From: Agathobaculum sp. NTUH-O15-33
Lineage (GTDB): Bacteria; Bacillota; Clostridia; Oscillospirales; Butyricicoccaceae
Reading direction: 5' to 3'
Length of the DNA stretch: 64,000 bases
Assembly (NCBI RefSeq): GCF_033193315.1
Contig: NZ_CP136187.1
Span: 3,231,501 to 3,295,500, forward strand
Shown here: piece by piece, positions 25,808 to 33,112 of the stretch
Layout: each line of letters begins with the position of its first letter
How positions within the stretch are numbered: position 1 is the stretch's first letter
Translations under genes and position numbers: made by a program
Notes under the pieces: generated by a model
What the model was told of the DNA's origin: nothing
The model's input: only the letters and a program-made list of their open reading frames with translations
Database searches by the model: none

Positions 25808-27646
25808 GTGAAGAAATTTGATACAAAAACATACCGCTCCGTTCTAGGGAGCGTGCTTCTGCTCGCCCTTTTCGCGCTGCTTTTGGCCCTAACCTTCCGC
25901 TACGACAACAAGTACACCGCCGGTCCGCCCTATGGGGAGAACGGCGTTTTCTCCTTTTCCGAAGCCGATCTTGATCGCCCGCTGTTCCTCATCGACGGGT
26001 GGAAGCTGAACGGTCAGACGGTGTTTATCGGACAATACTCCAATTTTTCTTTCCTGCCCGGCGGCGGTTCTCCATTTGGCGATGGGCGCTACCGCTTGAC
26101 CCTGCGCTATGACGGCGCGCCGCGCATTCTCCTTTTGGAACTGCCGCCGATTTTTACGGAATACACCCTTCGCATCAACGGCGCGCCCGCCGCCGCAACA
26201 GGCGCGGGCGTAGTCAGCGTGCCCGTTTCCGGCGAAACCGTGCTGGAACTGGATACCGTCAACCGTTCACACTATTACAGCGGATTGACCTATCCCCCCG
26301 CCCTCGCCGCCCCGGCGGTGATGGACCGGCTGCTGCTCACGCGCACGCTCACCTACGCGGTGCTGTGCGTCGCGGCGCTCACGCTCGCCCTGTTTTCGCT
26401 CAGCTTGTGGCTGACCCGCTCGCGCGATCGGTTGTTTTTCCACTTTGGCTTATTGTGCCTTGCGTTTGCCGTGCACTGCGTTCATCCCTTTGTCTGGCGG
26501 TTCTGTGGCTATTCGCGGCTGTGGTACGCCGTAGAGGATGCTTCGTGGCTGCTGGTGCTGGCGCAAGCCGCGGCGCTGGCCGCGATCGCTGCGGGTGTCG
26601 ATCATCGTATCTGGCACCGGCGGTTTTTCCGCCCGCTCTCGTTGTTGCTTTGCCTTCTTTGTTTTGCCGCCGTAATCTGTATCTTACCGCACGCGGCCGG
26701 GCTGATCGGCCTATATGGCGCGCTGGTCGATGGGTACAAAATAGCCGTATGGGCCGGTCTCGCGCTGTGCGCGGCGTTCGGCCTAGCGCGCGGCGGCGGG
26801 GGCACGGTGTTTTTCGTCCTCTCCGCCTGCGGCGTGCTCGGCGTGAGCTTGCTCGCGGGTATCGGCGACTCCAACACCTTTGAACCGATCTACGGCGCTT
26901 GGCAAAATGAATACGCCGGGTTCGCACTGGTTCTGCTGTTCGGCGCACTAATGGTGCGGCGCAACGCCGACCTATTGCGGGAAAGCGCCGACCTGCGCGC
27001 CGAAGCGCTGCAAAACCGTTTTGCCGCCGAAAGCGCGGCCCAAATGCGGCGCGGCATCGACGAGGTACGCACGCTGGGGCACGAATTGAGACATCATGTG
27101 GACACGCTGTCCGCACTCTATCAAGCGGGGGAAGAGGCGCGGCTCGGCGCTTACCTCGCTTCGCTCCGGCGCGAAAGGGACGCGCTGCCGCCCCTGTACT
27201 ACGCGGAGAACTTTCTGGTGAACGATATTTTGGCCGCGCGCCTAGGTCCCGCGCGCGATCGCGGAATCCGCGTGCGCTGTCACGCCCATGTGCCGGAGGT
27301 TCTCGGCATGGCGGACGCCGACCTATGCACCCTGCTCACAAACGCGGTGGATAACGCTATCGAGGCCTGCGACCGGCTCCCCAAAGACCAAGATCGGTTC
27401 ATAGAGCTTTCCCTCGCGGTCAAAAAAGGGCTTTTCATCCTTTCGTGCAGCAATTCCGCCCTCTTGCACACCGGAGACAACTTCTCCACCACGAAAACTG
27501 ATCCAGACAGCCACGGTCTCGGTATCCCCGCCATGCGCCGCGTAGCCGAGCGCTACGACGGCGCGCTCGATGTCCGGCAGGACGGCGCCGTTTTCACCCT
27601 GCGCGCCGCGCTCAAATTATCCACACCCTGTGCAAAGGGGCTGTAA
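25808..27646 (+). CDS. Membrane sensor histidine kinase, GHKL type with 7TM-DISM-like sensor
   Basis: 612 aa from GTG 25808, which follows AGAAAGGGGG; the frame is open further upstream. One TM helix at residues 10-30, an extracellular beta-rich domain (about 40-190), then about seven TM helices (215-420), then a kinase core with GHELRHHVDTL as the probable phospho-His region, N box TNAVDNAIEACDRL and a GLGIPAMRRV G box. Such kinases pair with LytTR regulators, and one lies next to it in the opposite direction. Signal unknown. Confidence 0.82.
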   Translation: MKKFDTKTYRSVLGSVLLLALFALLLALTFRYDNKYTAGPPYGENGVFSFSEADLDRPLFLIDGWKLNGQTVFIGQYSNFSFLPGGGSPFGDGRYRLTLRYDGAPRILLLELPPIFTEYTLRINGAPAAATGAGVVSVPVSGETVLELDTVNRSHYYSGLTYPPALAAPAVMDRLLLTRTLTYAVLCVAALTLALFSLSLWLTRSRDRLFFHFGLLCLAFAVHCVHPFVWRFCGYSRLWYAVEDASWLLVLAQAAALAAIAAGVDHRIWHRRFFRPLSLLLCLLCFAAVICILPHAAGLIGLYGALVDGYKIAVWAGLALCAAFGLARGGGGTVFFVLSACGVLGVSLLAGIGDSNTFEPIYGAWQNEYAGFALVLLFGALMVRRNADLLRESADLRAEALQNRFAAESAAQMRRGIDEVRTLGHELRHHVDTLSALYQAGEEARLGAYLASLRRERDALPPLYYAENFLVNDILAARLGPARDRGIRVRCHAHVPEVLGMADADLCTLLTNAVDNAIEACDRLPKDQDRFIELSLAVKKGLFILSCSNSALLHTGDNFSTTKTDPDSHGLGIPAMRRVAERYDGALDVRQDGAVFTLRAALKLSTPCAKGL

Positions 27647-27673
27647 AATTAGTTCTTACAAATGAATATAAAA

Positions 27674-27766
27674 CTGTTGCAAAGCGAAGAATGCTACCAA
27701 TTTTGTCATTCTGAACGAAGTGAAGAATGACATTTGGGTATTCTTCTGTTTGCAACAGGTTTTTTA
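27674..27766. terminator. Nested inverted repeat and terminator between convergent genes
   Basis: Outer arms CTGTTGCAAA (27674-27683) and TTTGCAACAG (27749-27758) followed by a T run; inner arms TGTCATTCT (27704-27712) and AGAATGACA (27724-27732). It serves both the kinase and the facing regulator gene. The TCATTCTGAAC core resembles short palindromes dispersed in many Clostridia genomes. Confidence 0.75.
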
Positions 27767-27777
27767 CAGCTCCTTTG

Positions 27778-28488
27778 CTATTCTGTTTCCACATAAGCGA
27801 GCCAGCGTTTTTGCGCCTCCGGATACTCCCGCATCGCTACGGGCACGGTGCCGCCGCTGCGGAGCAAAAAACAGTATTTCCGAATGCCGTTCACATACGC
27901 CAGATTGACCACAAAGCTGCGGTGACAGCGGTAAAAACACTCCCCCGGCAGCCGCTCTAGCGCCGCCGACAAACTGCCCGCGCAAGATACGCGGTCCACG
28001 CCGCAGTGCACGACCAGCTCACGCCGGAAAACTTCGATAAAGGAAATATTCCGCAGGGGAAAAGCCGCTTTGCCGCCCTCCATCGCGTCCAGCGTCAGCG
28101 TGGGCACGCGCCAATGCGCTTCCAGACAGCGCCGGAGCACCGGGCGCAGCGCGTCCCGCGTCAGTGGCTTCATCAAATAGCTCACCGGATAGCTCCGGTA
28201 GCCCGCAAGCGCGTATTCCGGGCTTGCGGTGATGAAAACAAGATCGGTCTCGTCCCCCGCCTCGCGCAGCGCATCGGCCAACTCAATACCGTCCTGTTCA
28301 TCCATCATGATGTCCAGCAGGATCAGGTCCCAGCTCCCGCCTAGCCGCTTTGCGCGCAGCAGCTCCCGCGCCGCGTGAAAGCGGTCGACCGCGCATTCGA
28401 CCCGCTCCTCCTTCAGGAGCGATACCGCCAGCCCCGTCATCTGCTCCAAATCCCGCTCCACATCATCACAAATCGCCACCCGATACAC
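27778..28488 (-). CDS. LytTR-family response regulator
   Basis: 236 aa from GTG (28486-28488) preceded by GGGGG; ATG at 28509 is an alternative with a weaker site. Receiver domain: VAICDDVERD with the acidic pair, LILLDIMMDEQDG with the phosphoacceptor Asp, VFITAS and SYLMKPL (Lys). C-terminal LytTR DNA-binding domain: FPLRNISFIEVFRRELVVHC and CFYRCHRSFVVNLAYVNGI. It probably takes phosphate from the facing kinase. An extended -10 (TGCTATATT) lies upstream near 28520. Confidence 0.88.
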   Translation of the reverse strand: MYRVAICDDVERDLEQMTGLAVSLLKEERVECAVDRFHAARELLRAKRLGGSWDLILLDIMMDEQDGIELADALREAGDETDLVFITASPEYALAGYRSYPVSYLMKPLTRDALRPVLRRCLEAHWRVPTLTLDAMEGGKAAFPLRNISFIEVFRRELVVHCGVDRVSCAGSLSAALERLPGECFYRCHRSFVVNLAYVNGIRKYCFLLRSGGTVPVAMREYPEAQKRWLAYVETE

Positions 28489-28638
28489 CCTCGCACCCCC
28501 GCCGCTCATAAATCTGTACCCAATATAGCACATTCGGCGTTTTTTGTATAGGGGACAGTCGTACTCCCTATATACACGCATAGCAAAAACACCTGAGCCC
28601 TTTACAATCACCCAGATGTCTGTTTTCCTTTGTATCCG

Positions 28639-29610
28639 TTAAGCTACGGCTACGATCTTCTCGTATTCATATTTCACGGTTCTTGGTGACAGCTCCGCGT
28701 AAATCAGCGTTGTTTTGGGATCTGTATGCCCCAGCAGACGCTGGATCACCGCCAGATCCATACCGCCATTGATCGCATTACTCGCAAAGGTATGGCGCAT
28801 TAAATGCGGATGCACCCTACGCGGTTCTTTTGCCCGCTCTCCGATCTTCTGCATCGCTTTTTGCACCGCCCGCGCTTTCATTGGGCCATATGGCGTTCGT
28901 GAACTGGCAAACAGAGCATCTCCACCCTTCCGCTTATTTAAGTACTCCTGCAGCATTAGCTTTGCGCGCACGGAAAAATAAACGATCCGCTCCTTGTTCC
29001 CCTTGCCGAGCACCGTAACACTGCGGCCCTGCCAATCGATCTGATCTAACTTGATCCGCACGATTTCTCCCAAACGGCAGCCGCTTGATACCAAAAACTC
29101 TAACAACGCTTTTTCTTTATAGGTGCGGCAGCCATCTCGCAGCTTTTCCAGTTCTTCCGGTGTCAGCGGCATACGCGTCTTTTTACGGTCTAATTTGAAG
29201 GATTTTATTTTACGCATGGGATTTTTCTTAATAATATCTTCAACATCCAGCCATGAAAAAAAGGATCGCAGCGTGGTCAGATGGGTCTGAATGCTGCTGT
29301 TTTTCAGCTTTCGCTCATCAGATAAGTAGCCCACGTAGCTTCTGATATCATCGCTATTGATTTGCGCAACATGCTTATCCACCTGCTTTGCAAAGCACAT
29401 AAGCATTTCCTTATAATTTTTCAACGTTTTAGGCGATAATCCGTCAATCCTCTTTGCCGATAGAAATGATAAAATTCGTTTTTTCAAGTTGCTCCGTCGG
29501 TGATCCGTTTCCCGTTGAATAACAAACCCATCCATTACCGATTCAATTTGTTCCGCATTAGCACAAAAAACAGCACACAATCTTTCTTTCAGCTCCATTT
29601 TTGCATCCAT
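28639..29610 (-). CDS. Tyrosine recombinase, probable shufflon (multiple inversion) recombinase
   Basis: 323 aa from ATG 29610 behind AAGGAGGTG. N-terminal SAM-like core-binding domain (GLSPKTLKNYKEMLMCFAKQ; LTTLRSFFSWLDVED). Catalytic domain with the Arg in SGCRLGEIVRI, Lys in LGKGNKERIVYF, H-x-x-R in HPHLMRHTFA, LLGHTDPKTT and the nucleophilic Tyr in LIYAEL. It is XerC/D-like in length. Its promoter side abuts a recombination site and the stack of alternative fibre ends, so inversion of these cassettes is the likely job rather than prophage integration. A TATAAT box lies at 29633-29638 on the minus strand. Confidence 0.88.
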   Translation of the reverse strand: MDAKMELKERLCAVFCANAEQIESVMDGFVIQRETDHRRSNLKKRILSFLSAKRIDGLSPKTLKNYKEMLMCFAKQVDKHVAQINSDDIRSYVGYLSDERKLKNSSIQTHLTTLRSFFSWLDVEDIIKKNPMRKIKSFKLDRKKTRMPLTPEELEKLRDGCRTYKEKALLEFLVSSGCRLGEIVRIKLDQIDWQGRSVTVLGKGNKERIVYFSVRAKLMLQEYLNKRKGGDALFASSRTPYGPMKARAVQKAMQKIGERAKEPRRVHPHLMRHTFASNAINGGMDLAVIQRLLGHTDPKTTLIYAELSPRTVKYEYEKIVAVA

Positions 29611-29664
29611 ATCGAACACCTCCTTACCGCCATTATATCATGGCGGCAAAGAGATGTCGGTTCG

Positions 29665-29683
29665 CCTTAGGCGAATAAGGTGG
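29665..29683 (+). repeat. Shufflon site 1
   Basis: CCTTAGGCGAATAAGGTGG. Inverted arms CCTTA/TAAGG flank a 6-base centre GGCGAA, a tyrosine-recombinase site layout. It precedes silent cassette D on the plus strand. In the fibre phase TAG lies directly before GCG-AAT-AAG. Confidence 0.85.
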
Positions 29684-30264
29684 ACTCCGTTGTCCATAAT
29701 GTCGCGTCAAAAGCTGAATTACATACGCTTGCTGCAACCACGCACGAAATTGCTTTTTTTACAGATTGGAGCGATGCAACCCCAGAAACATATGGTTCAG
29801 GTATCATCGTCGGTGGGCTTGATAGTAGCGACGCGCGCATCTTCTATCGAGGATATACTAAATTTTATACAGGTTATTTCAGGGCGAATATGCCCGAAAT
29901 CGTATGGACAGAATACGCCACCGCCACCCCTCCCGCCGTGTACGATTTGCCGCTGGCGGCGGGATTTACTGCTTATGTTCCATGCCAATATTGGAAAACG
30001 CAAGAAGGCGAAGTGAAAACATGTTGTCGAATTAGGTTTTATAATGGTATAGCGTCACCAATCCGCCTCTTCTCTTTACCCGAAGGCTATCGCCCCCGCA
30101 ATCCGATGTCTGTGTTAACCAAAGTTGACGTAAACGGAATGCAATATTTTGCGCATGTAGATTTAGGTCAAAATGGCGATGCAACAATGTATATGGCTAC
30201 AAACGATTCGCTTGGGGGCGAAGGAATTATAACTATGGATCAATTTGTGTTTGTAGCAGCTTAG
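29674..30264 (+). CDS. Silent fibre C-terminal cassette D
   Basis: About 197 codons from the site (Asn-Lys-Val) to TAG at 30262-30264. It has no ribosome site or start of its own. Begins DSVVHNVASKAELHTLAATT; the middle carries ATPPAVYDLPLAAG shared with the three other cassettes; the end is LPEGYRPRNP then a beta region and FVFVAA. Inversion between site 1 and site 4 would join it in frame to the expressed fibre N-terminus. Confidence 0.85.
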   Translation, partial: NKVDSVVHNVASKAELHTLAATTHEIAFFTDWSDATPETYGSGIIVGGLDSSDARIFYRGYTKFYTGYFRANMPEIVWTEYATATPPAVYDLPLAAGFTAYVPCQYWKTQEGEVKTCCRIRFYNGIASPIRLFSLPEGYRPRNPMSVLTKVDVNGMQYFAHVDLGQNGDATMYMATNDSLGGEGIITMDQFVFVAA

Positions 30265-30272
30265 AGCTCTAA
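30261..30272. repeat. Palindrome joining convergent cassettes D and C
   Basis: TTAGAGCTCTAA, a perfect 12-bp palindrome that supplies the stop codon TAG to both facing cassettes. The same 12 bases occur at 31654-31665 between cassettes B and A. Confidence 0.9.
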
Positions 30273-30889
30273 GCTGCCATAAAGTTAATTTGAGTACAGT
30301 ACAAGACCAATACTGTTTGCGATCCGTTATAATTATCTAACCACAGTTTAATAGCACCATCACCACCAACATCTACATGTCCCACTCCGTGGCTGTAGTC
30401 AGAAAAGATAACTGCGCATACAGCATGTCGGCTTTTTGCTGGACGGTATCCCTCCGGGAGTGTTGCAAGTGTCATGCCAGACGTTGGAGCAACGGTCGAT
30501 CTCAGCGTAAATTCAACAAAAACTTCTTTAAACTGATTTTTCCTGTATTCACTCGCGCTCCATTGGTCAGCTACGCTCCACCCCGCCGCCAGCGGCAGAT
30601 CGTACACGGCGGGAGGGGTGGCGGTGGCAAGTGGTTTCCAACCTTTCCAAATCCCAGACTCCGTGCTGTTAATCCACATGATTGATGTATATGTATCTAT
30701 TAGCCGAAGCGTCCAAGCAGATGTAGCTATATTTACTTCTAGCGTACCTGCGTACCACCGTTGTGAAATAGGCGTTCCGGTAGCGTCAGGAGGCACCGAG
30801 AACGAACACCCGATGTTTTTGCTGACAGCCCAATCCAAGAGGTTGGAACCATCAACGAGGATTAATCCCGCGCTGTTTTCCACCTTATT
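30269..30889 (-). CDS. Silent fibre C-terminal cassette C
   Basis: About 206 codons on the minus strand from Asn-Lys-Val of site 2 to TAG. Starts ENSAGLILVDGSNLLDWAV; contains ATPPAVYDLPLAAGWSVAD and LPEGYRPAKS; ends INFMAA. It lies between cassette D and the AT-rich spacer and has no ribosome site. Two successive inversions would be needed to express it. Confidence 0.85.
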   Translation of the reverse strand, partial: NKVENSAGLILVDGSNLLDWAVSKNIGCSFSVPPDATGTPISQRWYAGTLEVNIATSAWTLRLIDTYTSIMWINSTESGIWKGWKPLATATPPAVYDLPLAAGWSVADQWSASEYRKNQFKEVFVEFTLRSTVAPTSGMTLATLPEGYRPAKSRHAVCAVIFSDYSHGVGHVDVGGDGAIKLWLDNYNGSQTVLVLYCTQINFMAA

Positions 30890-30898
30890 CGCCAAAGG
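30880..30898 (-). repeat. Shufflon site 2
   Basis: On the minus strand CCTTTGGCGAATAAGGTGG; one base from sites 1 and 3, with the same centre GGCGAA. Precedes cassette C. Confidence 0.85.
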
Positions 30899-31060
30899 CG
30901 AATATTTTTAGGCGTAGATATATTTTAACGCTTTTGGGTATTATCTAAAACACATCAATTTTAATTACTGCTATAGCCTCTTTAATTATAGGATTGCTAA
31001 AACCATGTATAATTGCTCATTTATGCAATTATATGCAATAATCTTTTAGCGGTTAGTACA
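30899..31060. other. AT-rich spacer between sites 2 and 3
   Basis: 162 bp, much richer in A/T than anything around it, without a gene. It separates the two back-to-back cassettes C and B. It may mark the position where cassette pairs were duplicated, or bind an accessory protein; neither can be shown here. Confidence 0.5.
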
Positions 31061-31079
31061 CCTTAGGCGAATAAGGTGG
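31061..31079 (+). repeat. Shufflon site 3
   Basis: CCTTAGGCGAATAAGGTGG, identical to site 1, on the plus strand before cassette B. The extended arms CACCTTA/TAAGGTG are perfect here (from 31059). Confidence 0.85.
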
Positions 31080-31657
31080 CCTACATAGCCCCAGAAGAGG
31101 CTGATTTACAAAAACCAAATTATCCAACCGCCTATATTGGTGATATTGATGAATCAGCAATGATGCCTAACTCGGATTGGCATCACGTGTTGCATATGCC
31201 GCACAGATATCCGGCGGTGGGTTACAGCGCTCTTATGGCGCTATCGTTCGGCTTGCAGCCAAGGCTTTCTATTCGGGGGGCCTATTCTGGCGAATGGGGC
31301 GATTGGATACCTATTGCCACCGCCACCAAACCCGCCGTGTACGATCTGCCGCTGGCGGCAGGAATAACCGCCACAGATGCCGGGTGCAAATATTTTAAGA
31401 CGCAAGATCATGTCTGTACCATAGCTGTTGACTGCGTGATGCCTAACAACGGATTGACAAGCGAGGATGTCATTTTTACATTGCCAGAGGGCTATCGACC
31501 AGCACAATATATCATAATTCCAGCGATTGCTGTAACGACAGATGGCGGTACATACTGCGCATCATTACGAATTTGGGAAAATGGGATCGCAAAGATATGG
31601 ATGCCTGTAGTACACGCTAATCAGTTCATTGCGCACGCCAGTTTTATTGCGTCTTAG
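31070..31657 (+). CDS. Silent fibre C-terminal cassette B
   Basis: About 195 codons from Asn-Lys-Val to TAG 31655-31657. Starts AYIAPEEADLQKPNYPTAYI; contains ATKPAVYDLPLAAGITATD and LPEGYRPAQY; ends HASFIAS. It faces the expressed cassette A tail to tail, so one inversion between sites 3 and 4 exchanges them. Confidence 0.85.
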   Translation, partial: NKVAYIAPEEADLQKPNYPTAYIGDIDESAMMPNSDWHHVLHMPHRYPAVGYSALMALSFGLQPRLSIRGAYSGEWGDWIPIATATKPAVYDLPLAAGITATDAGCKYFKTQDHVCTIAVDCVMPNNGLTSEDVIFTLPEGYRPAQYIIIPAIAVTTDGGTYCASLRIWENGIAKIWMPVVHANQFIAHASFIAS

Positions 31658-31665
31658 AGCTCTAA
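31654..31665. repeat. Palindrome joining convergent cassettes B and A
   Basis: TTAGAGCTCTAA again, giving stop codons to both directions. Conservation of all 12 bases at the two junctions suggests a common origin of the cassette pairs. Confidence 0.9.
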
Positions 31666-32567
31666 GCAGAAGGAAGGACAATCCCGCCCAAAAAGTATGC
31701 GCTGGTGATTGCTACCCGTATTTCAATAACCCCGTTTTTAAACACTTTAATATAGGGATCGTTTGAACCTCCTCCCCATGCGACATCACGACGCGGTCTA
31801 AAACCTTCTGGAAGTGTTGCGATAGTGTAAAATCCCGGATCAATGGTCGTGTTTTCTCCTTTCCAGATGTTCGCTGTTACGTACACAAATCCCTCCTGCG
31901 TCTTATAATATTCAGCCGAGTGATCTGGATAAACGCTCCACCCTGCCGCCAGTGGCAGATCATACACGGCGGGTTTGATGGCGGTGGCTTGCAGTACCCA
32001 CTGCGTATAGCCTGTGGCATAATAACTTGTACGTTTTAGCGTCAGCCCAGCATTTTCGGCGGGATATGTACATGTGATTGTTTGCACGATGCTTGGCGTG
32101 TTGTAGTTCGTGTATGTAGGCGCATCTACAGTTAGTGTAAAAAGCGCATTCGTGCCGCATCCAAACGCATTGTCTGTGTCTATCCATGTATATGCTCCCG
32201 GAGCTATATCATCGTTAATATTGGCTATAACACCGCCGTCCACAGGCATCTTATTCGCCAAAGCCGCACCAAGCGCGTCGACTTCCTCCATGGAATGCGT
32301 ATGTTGCAGTCCAGCGAACACTTTACCTAGCGCTGTTTTGACACCGGTCCACGACAGCCGCTTTTTTATACCATTTGCCGTGCTGTCCGTTAGAATCAGG
32401 CTATCCGAATCCGCAGGGCTTTCTTTTTCTCCACTCGGTGAAAGTTGTTGTGCGTGTTCCTCTAACGCGGTATCCACCGCATCCCAGTTATCGTTCTGCA
32501 CACCAATATCGTAAAAATCATCTATACCCGGCTTAATCAAGCCATAATTATCTGTTGTCGTTGCCAT
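31662..32567 (-). CDS. Tail fibre protein with shufflon-exchanged C-terminus (expressed form A)
   Basis: 301 aa. Constant N-terminus (about 105 residues) begins MATTTDNYGLIKPGIDDFYD and contains NWDAVDTALEEHAQQ, the usual baseplate-attachment end of clostridial contractile tail fibres. Site 4 falls at LGAALANKMP. The variable part (about 195 residues) carries ATAIKPAVYDLPLAAGWSV and LPEGFRPRRD and ends LGGIVLPSA. It follows the XkdU-like gene by one base pair and is the last gene of the tail operon, hence the likely receptor-binding protein. Confidence 0.88.
   Translation of the reverse strand: MATTTDNYGLIKPGIDDFYDIGVQNDNWDAVDTALEEHAQQLSPSGEKESPADSDSLILTDSTANGIKKRLSWTGVKTALGKVFAGLQHTHSMEEVDALGAALANKMPVDGGVIANINDDIAPGAYTWIDTDNAFGCGTNALFTLTVDAPTYTNYNTPSIVQTITCTYPAENAGLTLKRTSYYATGYTQWVLQATAIKPAVYDLPLAAGWSVYPDHSAEYYKTQEGFVYVTANIWKGENTTIDPGFYTIATLPEGFRPRRDVAWGGGSNDPYIKVFKNGVIEIRVAITSAYFLGGIVLPSA
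32246..32264 (-). repeat. Shufflon site 4 (inside the expressed fibre gene)
   Basis: On the minus strand GCTTTGGCGAATAAGATGC; the centre GGCGAA is conserved and the arms are less perfect than in sites 1-3. In frame it encodes Leu-Ala-Asn-Lys-Met. Confidence 0.82.
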
Positions 32568-32568
32568 A

Positions 32569-33112
32569 TCAGGGTAAAACCTCCTCTCTCAGCTGCGCGT
32601 TCGTATAATTCGCGAGCTGACTGTGCGTAAATTTCGTAATTGTTTGATGTTGATTATATTTGAGCATACATACAGTATCCATATTTGCCGGAACGATCTG
32701 CTTCAGCAAATCGCCGACTGCCTGAAAATTGTTTTTTGCCGTCAAAGCGACCTTGACAAGAAGATGATACGCCGAGTTATCCAACTCCACATCATATCCG
32801 TCCGTGCCGCAAAGCGTTTCCAACTGTCGCTTCCAGCATGCGTACTGTATACGGTAGTTGGGCGTTGATTTTAGATAGCACGCGAAAGCGACGCTCCTCC
32901 AACGTTTCTGTATCCTTTGGCACGATCTTGTATATTTTTTCATAGCGTTCTACTGCCTGCTCAGGCGCGGTGTGAATAAACTGTGCATCCAACACCTCGT
33001 CCGCACAGGCAAACAGGGCATCTAACTCGGGATCCTCCACACTACAAAGCAGCTGAAAAGCCTGCGTTTGCAATAAAATCGGCGGTAAATAGAGCGAAAG
33101 TTCCTTTCTCAT
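32569..33112 (-). CDS. xkdU: XkdU-like tail protein (DUF2313), frameshifted
   Basis: N-terminal reading: MRKELSLYLPPILLQTQAFQ, EERRFRVLSKINAQLPYTVR; after a shift near 32831-32836 the other frame continues RQLETLCGTDGYDVELDNSA to LREEVLP. Together about 180 aa, the normal size of XkdU. It sits between XkdT and the fibre gene as in PBSX. Likely adaptor between baseplate and fibre. The break is a single site and may be a sequence error. Confidence 0.75.

Noticed and set aside
27674..27766. Nested inverted repeat as a transposon end or CRISPR-like repeat
   Set aside because: Single copy in the window with a T run between convergent genes; terminator is sufficient.
28639..29610. Tyrosine recombinase as the integrase of a prophage
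   Set aside because: No attachment-site pair or head genes were found, and the enzyme is flanked by four short inversion sites.
30899..31060. AT-rich stretch as a promoter for cassette B or C
   Set aside because: No well-spaced -35/-10 pair with a ribosome site was seen, and TAG precedes cassette B in phase.
29674..31657. Cassettes B, C and D as independent small genes
   Set aside because: They have no ribosome sites; each starts at the recombination site in the phase of the fibre gene, so they are silent ends, not separate genes.
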